Source of the DNA: Notolepis coatsorum
Lineage: Eukaryota; Chordata; Actinopteri; Aulopiformes; Paralepididae
NCBI GenBank assembly: GCA_963971535.1
Contig: OZ020589.1
Coordinates: 53,480,888 to 53,544,887 of the forward strand
Length of the DNA stretch: 64,000 bases
Direction: 5' to 3'
Positions 37,629 to 48,857 of this stretch are shown here, piece after piece (within the stretch, counting starts at the first letter, position 1; the number at the start of each line of letters is the position of its first letter). The position numbers and the translations under genes are program-made. The notes beneath the pieces were generated by a model that was not told where the DNA came from, did not search any database, and was given only the letters and a program-made list of their open reading frames with translations.

Positions 37629-38607
37629 CAAGTTCAAGTTCAAGTTTCTTTATTAGTTGTCATACAGAAGTACTGAATACTTTTATATAAAATGCTTCTT
37701 TCTGTTTTGCTCCAGAGATTGTGCTAGATAAAAATAGATAAGTATAAAATAAGTATAGTAAGTATAAAATAGAAGTCAAGTACGTAGACAAAAGTGTTCA
37801 GTATATACATATATATAATGCTCAATGTAGAGTAGAAGTAACTGAGTTACAATATACTATACAGTACAAAGCAGAAATGGGATGAAGTACAATTTAGGTA
37901 CAATTATAGTAAGGTATAATGAGGTATGGCTGGGTTGTAGTGCAAATTCTTTACCAATAAATATAAAGTGTGTTTAGTGTTCTAGAGTGGGTAAAGTGGG
38001 TGCTGCAGTGAGTTGTTTGTTTAAAGTGAGTGTGTGCGTGTGGATGTGTGTGCTGTGAGTGCATTTGATGGTTGTTGCATAGTGTTATTGTTCATTGAGC
38101 AACCTGATGGCCTGGGGATAGAAGCTTCTTCTGAGTCTCTCTGTACTGGCCATGAGACTCCGGTATCGCTTGCCTGACCGCAGCAGTTCAAAGAGGCAGT
38201 TGTTCGGGTGGCTGGAGTCCTTAATGATTCTCTTAGCCTTGCCCCTGCACCGCTTGTTGTAAATGTCCTGGAGAGTGGGAAGCCCCCCTCCAATTGTGCG
38301 TTCGGCTGAACGGGCCACTCTCTGTAGTCTGCTTCGGTCTTGTGCGGTGCTATTCCCAAACCAGGAGGTGATATTGCCAGTCAGGATGCTCTCTATTGTG
38401 CATGAGTAGAAGTTCTTAAGGATCTTCTGACTGACTTGGAACTTCCTTAGGCGCCTGAGGAAGTAGAGACGTTGTCGTGCCTTCTTCACAACACTGTCAA
38501 TGTGTGTGGTCCATGTCAAGTCCTCGGATATGTGGGCTCCGACTGTACTTAAAACTGTTCACTCTCTCAACCGGTGCCCCGTCGATGCTGAGGGGGCTGT
38601 AGTCCCT
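37629..38607 (-). mobile_element. 5'-truncated LINE with 22-bp target duplication
   Basis: On the minus strand it encodes the C-terminal part of a LINE reverse transcriptase and a 3' UTR ending in repeats of GAACTT. The flanks (37607-37628 and 38608-38629) are a 22-bp direct repeat with one mismatch, containing TAGGCTTACACAC. This is the signature of target-primed insertion. It is the same family as 62838-63958. Confidence 0.85.
38085..38607 (-). pseudogene. LINE reverse-transcriptase C-terminal region
   Basis: From residue WTTHIDSVVKKARQRLYFLR through NFYSCTIESILTGNITSWFG to RSFYPQAIRLLNEQ and the stop. This is the thumb and C-terminal region that follows the FADD palm in Jockey/CR1/L2-like LINEs; the catalytic part is missing. 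The upstream part (GACTACAGCC... on the minus strand) is in a shifted frame near 38545, so the reading frame is broken. It is closely related to the frame at 62838-63474. Confidence 0.8.
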
Positions 38608-38860
38608 GGGTAGGCTTACACACTTACCTACTGTACTAACTGACATACAACATAGATACATTAATACAGACAATTTATATACCTAAGTAATGATTCTATT
38701 TAGAGATATGCTGCTTACATTCCAAAACATTTCCTGGCTGATTCAAGGCAACACTCGTAAAACATAATCCCACTGAGTTAGTTAAAGTTCCAACGTATGA
38801 TCGGCCTACCCAGCTACAGAATGCTGTTCAGTAGTAACAACATAATAATACCCTACATTT

Positions 38861-39106
38861 GGGGGCGACAGTGGCTCAGGGAGGTAGAGGCATCTGGTAA
38901 TCCGGAGGTTCCCAGTTTGATTTCTGCTCCTCCCGGGCAGCGTGTCGAAATGTCCTTGAGCAGACACCCCCAACTGCTCCCGATGAGCAGGTGGGCACCT
39001 TGCGTGGTCGCCTCCGCCGTCGGTGTGTGAGTGTGTGAGTGAACGGGTAAAATGTGAAGAACAAAATTGTAAAACGCTTTGGATAAAAGTGCTTAAATGC
39101 ACCATT
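38861..39106 (+). mobile_element. tRNA-derived SINE
   Basis: The head GACAGTGGCTCAGGGAGGTA carries an A-box-like element, and CCAGTTTGATTTCTGC is a decayed B box. The conserved body includes CTCCTCCCGGGCAGCGTGTC and CACCTTGCGTGGTCGCCTCC. The tail is AAACGCTTTGGATAAAAGTG. It is the same family as the two minus-strand copies at 34 and 37 kb. Confidence 0.75.
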
Positions 39107-39248
39107 TTCCATTTACATTTGATAACATACATAGTCATTTTAACATTTATGCTGAGAGAATAACTCGATCCGAGATGTGTTATGTAGATTCTGATTATTC
39201 TGGAGATAATGTTGCTACATTTGTTGCCCCAATGTTTAGAGTGCTGAG

Positions 39249-39607
39249 CCGAGTATGGCTGGGTACTGAACTCTGTACTTTTAAGGGTACCGATTGAATT
39301 ACATCGGTACTACAGAGTACCGATTCACGCTAGATCAATCGGTACCAACTTTGTGTACCTTTACATGTTTAGTATGAGAGTGTAATATGCTAGACAAGAG
39401 GGAGCCTTTTCCACAAATATATATATTACTGTCTTGGGTCAGAAAGACCAGACGAGGTCAGAGGATTTGATAGTATTTACTGAGGATGGCCAGAGAATGT
39501 TGAGAGTTAAGTACCGAAAAAAGGTACCGTTGGGTACTGACACAGAATATCAGGAACTGGGTATTGGTATTTGGTATCGGTTCAAGTGTGAACGGTACCC
39601 AACCCTA
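39249..39607. mobile_element. GGTACC-rich hAT-like MITE, copy 1
   Basis: The ends are inverted (GCTGGGTACTGAACTC at left; GAACGGTACCCAACCC at right). The interior is rich in GGTACC motifs. The flanks GTGCTGAG and GAGCTGAG are an 8-bp direct repeat with one mismatch. It is in the opposite orientation to the copy at 41031-41458, with which it shares AGTATGAGAGTGTAATATGC and GACAAGAGGGAGCC. Confidence 0.65.
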
Positions 39608-39615
39608 GAGCTGAG

Positions 39616-40139
39616 TCAGGTTAGCGTTTTAACAATCCTATCTTCTGTGACTCGGGAGGTGTGCGTCACAAGGAAGGGGCGTTCACTTTACGACCACTGA
39701 TTGGAGACGTTAATATGGGTTAAGCTCGGTCATTAAAAAGGGTGAAGTGGAGAGCCTGGTTAATCATTTAGAGAGGCATTATCTTAGTAGAGTCGCATAA
39801 CCTATTGTGTTGTTATTGACTCTGTTGGCCCTTCAATAATATGGATCTTCTGACTTGTACTGTTGGCTTGTTTTGATGTAACCAAGACTGATGTGCAAAC
39901 AAGAGAAGCCGGCTATTCTCTGTCTTTGCTCCAAAATGGTGGAACAGCCGAAGTCAGCTGCTAAATGACTGAATGCAAAAGCCCATAAACCCCAACCCTA
40001 TATAAACCCAACCCTATAAATCCCAACTCTATATATACAATGCTAGTATAAGCATACAAATGAAAGGTAATGAGTCCTATATACACTACTATACAATATA
40101 CAGTTATGCTATATGTAACTTTATGTAATATTAACTATA
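39616..40139. other. Intergenic; no gene seen
   Basis: This is unremarkable sequence with a CCCAACCCTATATAAACCC-like local repeat at 39987-40040. Confidence 0.4.
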
Positions 40140-40395
40140 CTCTATGGCGAGCTGCTAGGGCTGGACCTCTGGACTTGAACTTTGTGCTGCACTGTATCCA
40201 TGTCCCCAACCACTGCACTTTACTGTCTCACTGTTGTCTCACTGTTCTGTCCTGTGTTGCACTTTATAAATATTTATTTACTGTTGTGTTGTTCTTATTT
40301 CGGAGGAAAAAAATCCTGCACTGTGTAAATGTCGAATTACGTTCCATTTGTACAAACAATATCGTGAATAAAGTCATCTGAATCTGAATCTATAC
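40140..40395 (+). mobile_element. LINE 3' end (TCTGAA tail)
   Basis: GCTAGGGCTGGACCTCTGGA, then a U-rich 3' UTR, and GAATAAAGTCATCTGAATCT with repeated TCTGAA form a typical non-LTR 3' terminus. Confidence 0.55.
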
Positions 40396-40451
40396 AAAAA
40401 CATACATTTATGTTTTTTAAAGTGACCTTTGATTTTTATTAAAGTGACCTG

Positions 40452-40563
<112 letters not shown>

Positions 40564-40656
40564 AGAGATCAGTGTTCTGATGGCCTGGGTCTGATTCTGA
40601 GTCTCTCTGTTCAATATCAACACTTACACGGCAAGTAGGAGTAAATATATATATAT

Positions 40657-40790
<134 letters not shown>

Positions 40791-41030
40791 TTAAATCAAA
40801 GTAGAATAAAATGAAATGGAATATATAAACTAAATTTGAATAAAAATACAGTGGAATATAACATACATAACAGCTGTGCCATTGTGTAGTATTGTGCAAA
40901 GAATATGAACAGTGTCATGTTCAGACGCTCACAGTTTTGAGTATTATCTGCAAATATATAATGGTATATTTTGAAGCCATTCATGCTTTCTGCCTGTGTT
41001 ATTGGGAAACACTGAAACAAAATGGACACT

Positions 41031-41458
41031 AGGGTTGGGTACCGTTCACATTCCAACCGATGCCGGTACCAGTTCCTGGAATTCTGTATCTGCACCCAGC
41101 GGTACCATTTTTTGGTACTTTTTTATATATTTATTTCAGTTGAAAAAAAAAAAAAAAAAGGTCCTCACTTTCAACATTGTTCTTTATTTAGAACATTGTA
41201 GTTATTTAACTTTTGCAACACACCACTTTGGAAAGATCCCTCACCTGGTGTTTCCAAAGACCCAAGAGACGGGACAGTAATATCAATATTTGTAGAAAAG
41301 GCTCCCTCTTGTCTAGCATATTACACTCTTATTCTAAACATGTAAAGGTACCAAAATCTGGTACCAATTGATCTGGCGTGAGTCGGTACTCTGTAGTACC
41401 GATGTAATTAGAGTCGGTAGGTACCCTTAAAAGTACAGAGTTCGGCACCCAACCCTTG
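41031..41458. mobile_element. GGTACC-rich hAT-like MITE, copy 2
   Basis: This copy is 428 bp, starting AGGGTTGGGTACCGTTCAC and ending with the inverted GAGTTCGGCACCCAACCCTT. It is flanked by a perfect 8-bp direct repeat TGGACACT (41023-41030 and 41459-41466), the hAT signature. There is no coding capacity. Confidence 0.8.
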
Positions 41459-41597
41459 TGGACACTGGATGAGATGAAGAGCTGTCGTGCTGGTCCTCCC
41501 TCACTAGCAGACTGGGCGCCGGTCCAAACGATGGTTGTCTTGTGGTTCACGGTTCTGAAGGAGTTCAGCTGGGCTGACCTTTGACATTTTTTTTGGA

Positions 41598-42010
41598 ATC
41601 GAAGCTTCGGGGCCGAGATTCGATTTTAATTCGAAGCTTCGAGATTAAAAAAATAAAAAATAAATTATAAATAAAATCATCTGTTTTCTTTTTCTTTTTA
41701 TGTTGTGGGACTTCAACTTTGTCAGTGCTGTAAAGTTTAAACCTTTTTAAATCTTAGACAAACTAAACACTTTGCTTTCATGAAATATTGTAAGCCGTCA
41801 TTTGAGGCTTTATAAAAGCAGCACAATGAACACAAATCTGTCAGTGCCGAGTCCGACCTCATCTTAAATAACAAACAGCATCGCTTGTTGTAGTTAACAA
41901 AGAGAGGCAGAGTTGATTTTTATAATTTTTTTTTATATTCAAATTTTATTTTCATATTCGAATCCCATGCCCATCGAACGAAGCTTCGGAGTATTTAAGA
42001 CGGCCCTAGT
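41598..42010. mobile_element. MITE-like fragment with TCGAAGCTTCG arms
   Basis: AT-rich sequence is bounded by arms containing CGAAGCTTCG at both ends. It ends ACGGCCCTAGTG, a hAT-type terminus. No matching left terminus or target duplication was found, so the boundaries are approximate. Confidence 0.4.
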
Positions 42011-42118
42011 GATGAGGTGATTCTGACAGCAGCTCCCTTCTTGTTCCAGCTTCTGCTGCTGCAGCCACACTGTCTTAACTGTTCCAGAGCTTCTACGTCA
42101 ATGTCTTGGATCGAGGTA

Positions 42119-42162
<44 letters not shown>

Positions 42163-42181
42163 ACACACACACACACGTACA
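42119..42181. repeat. (CA)n microsatellite
   Basis: CA repeat with CG interruptions. Confidence 0.9.
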
Positions 42182-42199
42182 CACGTCCCCCCCCCCACT

Positions 42200-43599
42200 G
42201 CCCTTATCATCTCTGATAGTACCCTTTTGTGATAACTCCAACTCAATGATTTTGCTTTGCGTCACTGGCCTTCCACGTGTGCTCTTGTATCTCTATCATG
42301 TAGAGTTGCTTAAGTGTCTGTGAGATGAATCACCGACTGTGAGTGCCGTGGATTATAAAAAGATCGAAGTTCTATCTCTTTCACTCTGTTTCTTCTTCAC
42401 TAAGGCCCTTGTTACACACACTGTTTTTGTGCTCGTTTGAATACGTTTTTGAATACGTTTGCTGTCCCTATTAGATAGAAATGCCGTTTTGGCAGGAAAC
42501 GTTTTGGCCCTACTGAAAACGCTAAATTGTGTTTCCGTTTTGGAATAACGCCAAAAACTCGCCGACAACGTGTCGTGTAATCTGTGCGGAGCCGTTGTTG
42601 CTCAACGCCCATGCGCAGTAGATACGCACATCTGCGTGCCCTCACCAACGTCCGGTGACGACAGAGCTATAGCTGCAGCTACCATGTGTTGTCAAGTTAT
42701 TGTTATAAGGACCCCAGTCCAAGCTACAACAGTCTGCATTCCCTTAACAATTGTTTGTATTGAGCCGTATTGTATTGTACCCATTCTGCGATATGTTAAA
42801 TAAAGTTTACATCCATTCATTCTGCTAGCATTAACGATTGCATAAGCAGCTGGCTAACGTGAGCTAGCGTTAGCTATCAGACCCTGTTAGCTCAAGCTCC
42901 TTTTTCAATCTTAACAAGCATTAAACAAAATGGCCCAGTCATCTATTCACTTTTGTTTAATACACGAGGCGTCTTGTCTCTAATGTTATCTAGCTACTGA
43001 TAGCTCCCGATATCATCAGCTGGCTGGTTAACGTGAGCTAACGTTAGCTGCTAGCCACAATGCTATACTGTTATACTGGCATATTCCATTCACGTTAGCA
43101 TGTAGCATGCATGCATCGCCGATCTTTTTTGAGACTAAACTATCCGCTCTTGGTGGTCACTTGTGTTGATGTTAGTTTTGTTTCATCAACAAATGACAGG
43201 CAGAACACACAGTGAATGTATCCGTTTTGTTTATTGCACTTTTATTACACTTTTGCTGAAAAATAAGTGCTGCATTGGGTAAATAGGCATTTAAAGATGG
43301 CGGATTGTTGACATTTTCTTTGCAGGAAGTGTATTGGCACATTCAAGTTCTGATTGGTTGAAAATTGCCTTCATGTTCGCCACCTACTGCCACCTACTGC
43401 TTTGGCAGTGTACTACATCACTGTGCTCAGGTGACAAAACAAAAGTGTGACTTGCCTCCCGCTACGTTGCGACCTGGAAAAGCGAAACTAACCGCAGACT
43501 AAAGTCTAACCGCAGACTAATAGAGACACAGCAGCCTCGACTGCCCACAGCAGGGGGTCTCAACTCTTAGTTTGTGACCCCTAAAAACAGAGTGATGTC
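42200..43599. other. Intergenic mosaic of decayed DNA-element pieces
   Basis: There is a MITE-like block at about 42401-42680 rich in AAACGTTTT/GAATACGTTT motifs, and a LINE 3' end at 42727-42815. The segment at about 43100-43320 (GAGACTAAACTATCCGCTC, TTTGTTTATTGCACTT, AAAGATGGCGG) is homologous to 47540-47710 inside the hAT-like element at 46883-48049. No gene is present. Confidence 0.5.
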
Positions 43600-44399
43600 T
43601 TGAGGGTGATGGATGAGGAGATGCAGTTGCCTGCTCTCACCACCTGGGTTCTGCCCGTCAGGAAGTCCAAGACCCACTGGCAGAGGTTATAGTTCAAGCC
43701 CAGGTCCCTGAGCTTGGCTATGAGTTTGGAGGGGACTATGGTATTGAATGCTGAGCTGTAGTCGATGAACAGCATTCTCACATAGTTCCCCTGCCTCTTG
43801 TCCAGGTGTGATGCTGCTGTGTGCAGCACATGGGCTATGGCGTCCTCCGTGGACCTGTTGGGGCGGTATGCAAATTGCAGGGGGTTCAGGTTGATGGGGA
43901 GGGAGGAGCAGATGTAGCCCTTTACTAGCTTCTCAAAGCACTTCATGGCTATGGAGGTGAGAGCTACAGGGCGGTAGTCGTTGAGGCAAGCGGGCGTGGA
44001 TTTTTTGGGTACAGGGATGATGGTGGACTTCTTCAGACAGGTGGGGATGACAGCCTGTTCTAAGGACAGGTTAAATATGTCAGTGAATACCGGGGCCAGT
44101 TGGTTGGCACAGACTTTTAGGACGCGGCCGGGGATGGCGTCCGGTCCTGCTGCCTTCCTGATATTCACTTTCTTAAAGGTCCTCCTCACTTCATGCTCTG
44201 TTATCCTGAACACTGAGTCTCCATCAGCAGTGCCCCCCCCCTCCATTACAGTGGTTTGTAGGCTGGTGTTGTTATTCACAGCCTCAAACTTCGCATAGAA
44301 GGTATTGAGATCATTTGCTAAGGAGATGTCACTGTTCAGCTTGAGGGAGGTGCCTTTGTAATCTGTCATCGTTCTGAGGGCCTGCCACATAGCTCTGGA
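43600..44399 (-). pseudogene. LINE reverse-transcriptase N-terminal half (both ends truncated)
   Basis: On the minus strand a 269-codon frame carries RT fingers and palm motifs: IRKAAGPDAIPGRVLK, VPKKSTPACLNDYRPVALTS, FAYRPNRSTEDAI, and the first palm aspartate in LFIDYSSAFNTI. It stops soon after WVLDFLTGRTQVV, before GxPQG and FADD, so it is catalytically dead. Upstream it runs into the 21-bp minisatellite where the linker between endonuclease and RT should be. It fits the same broad LINE type as the 37.6 kb and 62.8 kb copies, which hold the complementary C-terminal part. Confidence 0.85.
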
Positions 44400-44990
44400 G
44401 TCAGGCTCTGTCTGTCTACACTGAGGCCCTGTCTGTCTACACTGAGGCCCTGTCTCTCTACACTGAGGCCCTGTCTCTCTACACTGAGGCCCTGTCTCTC
44501 TACACTGAGGCCCTGTCTGTCTACACTGAGGCCCTGTCTGTCTACACTGAGGCCCTGTCTCTCTACACTGAGGCCCTGTCTCTCTACACTGAGGCCCTGT
44601 CTCTCTACACTGAGGCCCTGTCTGTCTACACTGAGGCCCTGTCTCTCTACACTGAGGCCCTGTCTCTCTACACTGAGGCCCTGTCTCTCTACACTGAGGC
44701 CCTGTCTGTCTACACTGAGGCCCTGTCTCTCTACACTGAGGCCCTGTCTCTCTACACTGAGGCCCTGTCTCTCTACACTGAGGCCCTGTCTCTCTACACT
44801 GAGGCCCTGTCTCTCTACACTGAGGCCCTGTCTCTCTACACTGAGGTCTCTCTACACTGAGGCCCTGTCTCTCTACACTGAGGCCCTGTCTCTCTACACT
44901 GAGGCCCTGTCTCTCTACACTGAGGCCCTGTCTCTCTACACTGAGGCCCTGTCTCTCTACACTGAGGCCCTGCCTCTCTACACTGAGGGC
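44400..44990. repeat. 21-bp minisatellite (about 28 copies)
   Basis: The unit is CTGAGGCCCTGTCTCTCTAC plus A, with a TCTGTCTAC variant in roughly every fourth to sixth copy. 21 bp keeps the reading frame, giving a seven-residue repeat (CRETGPQ) on the minus strand. It begins exactly where the LINE fragment ends. Confidence 0.95.
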
Positions 44991-45584
44991 TTGTGTCCAT
45001 AGCGGACGTTTTATGAGTTGTCAGCTCCTTTCTGTCATTAATTTCTATGCTACAGGCGTGACAGGCGAGCTCCTCTTCCCAGAGCCGCGCCTCGTGTTTT
45101 ATGAGCTCTCGACGGCAGCGTTTTTGGCGTAGCGCTCCCAGCTCATAACCTTGAAAGTAGTTCAACTTTTTTGGAACATCAATGTAACTCATCGAGGAAG
45201 GGGTGGAGCCGCGGCTGGCGCGAGCTCTGGGGAGACCCAGAAAAACGCTTGGAACTTTTTTTTCTTCTTTTTTTCAAAGCGGTCCGCCTTGAAAAAAAGG
45301 CTATTAGTGGCTGTTTCCCCCGAAGCCTGTTTTTGGGATTCGAACTTCGTCAGGGTTTTTAAAACGGACGTTCAAACCTTCGTTTTTAATTAAAAATAAA
45401 AGAAATTAAATATCCTCAAACTAAATCCTCAATTTGAATAAAGTGATTAATCTGATTAAATTAGTTTTTTTTTAATTAAATCAACTTTCCAGACCCAGCC
45501 AAAGGGAGAAGCCCTAGCCCAACTAAATAAATTAAATCAACGTTCTTTAATGAATATAACTCATCAGTTTTTTTTTTTATCTAT
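44991..45584. other. Intergenic; decayed MITE-like sequence
   Basis: GGCTTGTGTCCATAGCGGAC followed by AACGGACGTT-type motifs suggests a fragment of a DNA element. The remainder is AT-rich. There is no credible gene. Confidence 0.35.
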
Positions 45585-46882
45585 CTATCTACACTTGATA
45601 ACCCTGGTGATATGCTGCTCTCACTGTCTATCTACACTTGATAACCCTGGTGATATGCTGCTCTCACTGTCTATCTATCTACACTTGATAACCCTGGTGA
45701 TATACTGCTCTCACTATCTATCTACACTTGATAACCCTGGTGATATGCTGCTCTCACTATCTATCTACACTTGATAACCCTGGTGATATGCTGCTCTCAC
45801 TATCTATCTATCTACACTTGATAACCCTGGTGATATGCTGCTCTCACTGTATCTATCTACACTTGATAACCCTGGTGATATGCTGCTCTCACTGTCTATC
45901 TATCTACACTTGATAACCCTGGTGATATGCTGCTCTCACTGTCTATCTATCTACACTTGATAACCCTGGTGATATGCTGCTCTCACTATCTATCTACACT
46001 TGATAACCCTGGTGATATGCTGCTCTCACTGTCTATCTATCTACACTTGATAACCCTGGTGATATACTGCTCTCACTATCTATCTACACTTGATAACCCT
46101 GGTGATATGCTGCTCTCACTATCTATCTATCTACACTTGATAACCCTGGTGATATGCTGCTCTCACTGTCTATCTATCTACACTTGATAACCCTGGTGAT
46201 ATGCTGCTCTCACTGTCTATCTATCTACACTTGATAACCCTGGTGATATGCTGCTCTCACTGTCTATCTATCTACACTTGATAACCCTGGTGATATGCTG
46301 CTCTCACTATCTATCTACACTTGATAACCCTGGTGATATGCTGCTCTCACTGTCTATCTACACTTGATAACCCTGGTGATGTGCTGCTCTCACTATCTAT
46401 CTACACTTGATAACCCTGGTGATATACTGCTCTCACTATCTATCTACACTTGATAACCCTGGTGATATACTGCTCTCACTATCTATCTACACTTGATAAC
46501 CCTGGTGATATACTGCTCTCACTATCTATCTACACTTGATAACCCTGGTGATATACTGCTCTCACTATCTATCTACACTTGATAACCCTGGTGATATGCT
46601 GCTCTCACTATCTATCTATCTACACTTGATAACCCTGGTGATATGCTGCTCTCACTATCTATCTACACTTGATAACCCTGGTGATATGCTGCTCTCACTA
46701 TCTATCTACACTTGATAACCCTGGTGATATGCTGCTCTCACTGTCTATCTACACTTGATAACCCTGGTGATATGCTGCTCTCACTATCTTGATAACCCTG
46801 GTGATATGCTGCTCTCACTATCTATCTACACTTGATAACCCTGGTGATATGCTGCTCTCACTATCTATCTACACTTGATAAC
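45585..46882. repeat. 43/47-bp minisatellite, left part (about 29 copies)
   Basis: The unit has CACTTGATAACCCTGGTGAT, ATGCTGCTCTCACT and ATCTATCTA segments. One or two extra ATCT tetramers give the 43 and 47 bp lengths, and TATGCT/TATACT and CACTAT/CACTGT are the other variants. Interrupted by an inserted element; resumes at 48050. Confidence 0.95.
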
Positions 46883-48049
46883 TAGGGAACAAACTTAACT
46901 TTTTGACTCACCAGCCATTTGGCTGGTAGATTTTTAAAAGTACCAGCCGGGCAGATTTTTTACTAGCCAAAAATTATAAATAGCTTTTTAGTATATCGCC
47001 ATGTGTTATTATTACATATAATACTCTCATATGCTATTTTCAATTAATATCATAAACAACATAAGGAATATTAGCATAATTTTGAGTGAACTGAAGGAAT
47101 GAGTCAGTGTTAATAGTTTTAAATGCAAATAATTTATTGAAACATAGAAGTGGGGTCGGGACACACATTTTATTTCTATTTTTTAACTGTTTTAACCATG
47201 TAGTGTAGCACTTTGGGATCCCAGTGAACAAAAAGTGCATTACAAATCCAATCTATTATTATTATTATTATGTGTGGCTGCCACCCTGGCGGACATCTGT
47301 GCAGCGCTCCGTGGGCATAGATGTCCGAGGGCTTGCAGCAAGCCAGAGTTTAACACAGTTTCAATCAATCAATCAATAACAACATTAACCAGACTCTCGT
47401 TGCGTCTATTCTGCCAACGCTAACGTTACCTCTCATTGTGTATTCTACCAAGCAAACCCGGGTTTAACGTTACCTCTCTATATCGGCTGACTGTAGTATT
47501 AGGCTAATAACAACAACAAACTTAACACATCAGCGATCTTGTTGTGACACTAAACTCTCCGCTCGTGGTAAATTGGGTTGATGTCGGTTGTTTCATCAAT
47601 AAATAAGGCAGAATACACAGTGAATCCATTCTTTTTTGTTTATTGCACTTGGTTCTGTCGCAAACAAATCCTGAATGAAATGCATCCTTAGCGAGGCAGT
47701 AAAGATGGCGGCGCGGCGTTCTGTTCAGAGGCTACAAAGTGTGACGCGTCGAGTAGGGGGTATCTGCAGAGCCGCAGAGCCAGGCTGGACCAATAGGGTC
47801 GCTTGGAACCGAGTAGGGTATATCTGCAGAGCCGCAAGCCAACTTTATTATTATGATAAAAAACAGCGGTGACGCGGTATTCAGCCTAACTCTGCGGTGA
47901 GCGTGATGCAACAGCGATCGCGGCAGCTCTAGCCGACGCATGCAGTGGATTTTGTTGGCCGCCAGATGGCGCCCAGGCCTTAATTTATGACGGCCAAACA
48001 TTAAATCTACAAGCCTGTGGCGGTCGGCGTGTGACTAATTTGTACCCTG
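46883..48049. mobile_element. hAT-like element (1167 bp) inserted in the 43-bp minisatellite
   Basis: The perfect 8-bp direct repeat TTGATAAC flanks it (46875-46882, 48050-48057) and is itself part of the minisatellite unit. The ends are TAGGGAACAAA and, inverted, CAGGGTACAAA, with similarity continuing into subterminal TTGTAGATTTAA-like sequence. No transposase is encoded. It contains sequence shared with 43100-43320, and a right-hand piece of another element (47732-47931). Confidence 0.85.
47732..47931. mobile_element. Diverged right end of the 960-bp array element
   Basis: GTGTGACGCGTC, CCAATAGGGTCGCTTGGAAC, GTAGGGTATATCTGCAGAGC, AAAAAACAGCGGTGACGCGG and the terminus CGCGGCAGCTCTA all match the right third of the element at 388-1347, with indels. 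It proves that family exists outside the 51-bp array. The left end is missing. Confidence 0.8.
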
Positions 48050-48857
48050 TTGATAACCCTGGTGATATGCTGCTCTCACTATCTATCTACACTTGATAAC
48101 CCTGGTGATATGCTGCTCTCACTGTCTATCTACACTTGATAACCCTGGTGATATGCTGCTCTCACTGTCTATCTATCTACACTTGATAACCCTGGTGATA
48201 TGCTGCTCTCACTATCTATCTATCTACACTTGATAACCCTGGTGATATGCTGCTCTCACTATCTATCTACACTTGATAACCCTGGTGATATGCTGCTCTC
48301 ACTGTCTATCTATCTACACTTGATAACCCTGGTGATATGCTGCTCTCACTATCTATCTACACTTGATAACCCTGGTGATATGCTGCTCTCACTATCTATC
48401 TACACTTGATAACCCTGGTGATATGCTGCTCTCACTATCTATCTACACTTGATAACCCTGGTGATATGCTGCTCTCACTATCTATCTACACTTGATAACC
48501 CTGGTGATATGCTGCTCTCACTATCTATCTACACTTGATAACCCTGGTGATATGCTGCTCTCACTGTCTATCTATCTACACTTGATAACCCTGGTGATAT
48601 GCTGCTCTCACTATCTATCTACACTTGATAACCCTGGTGATATGCTGCTCTCACTATCTATCTACACTTGATAACCCTGGTGATATACTGCTCTCACTAT
48701 CTATCTACACTTGATAACCCTGGTGATATGCTGCTCTCACTATCTATCTACACTTGATAACCCTGGTGATATGCTGCTCTCACTATCTATCTACACTTGA
48801 TAACCCTGGTGATATACTGCTCTCACTGTATATCTATCTACACTTGATAACCCTGGT
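48050..48857. repeat. 43/47-bp minisatellite, right part (about 18 copies)
   Basis: This continues the array at 45585. It ends abruptly after AACCCTGGT where a CAGGGTTCG element terminus begins. Confidence 0.95.

Noticed and set aside
42570..42803. Small frames in the 42-43 kb region
   Set aside because: They overlap MITE and LINE fragments and show no splice or domain support.
44836..45192. Minus-strand frame with CRETGPQ repeats and a preceding 60-residue unique part
   Set aside because: The unique part is decayed MITE-like sequence and the repeats are the 21-bp minisatellite. No coding evidence.
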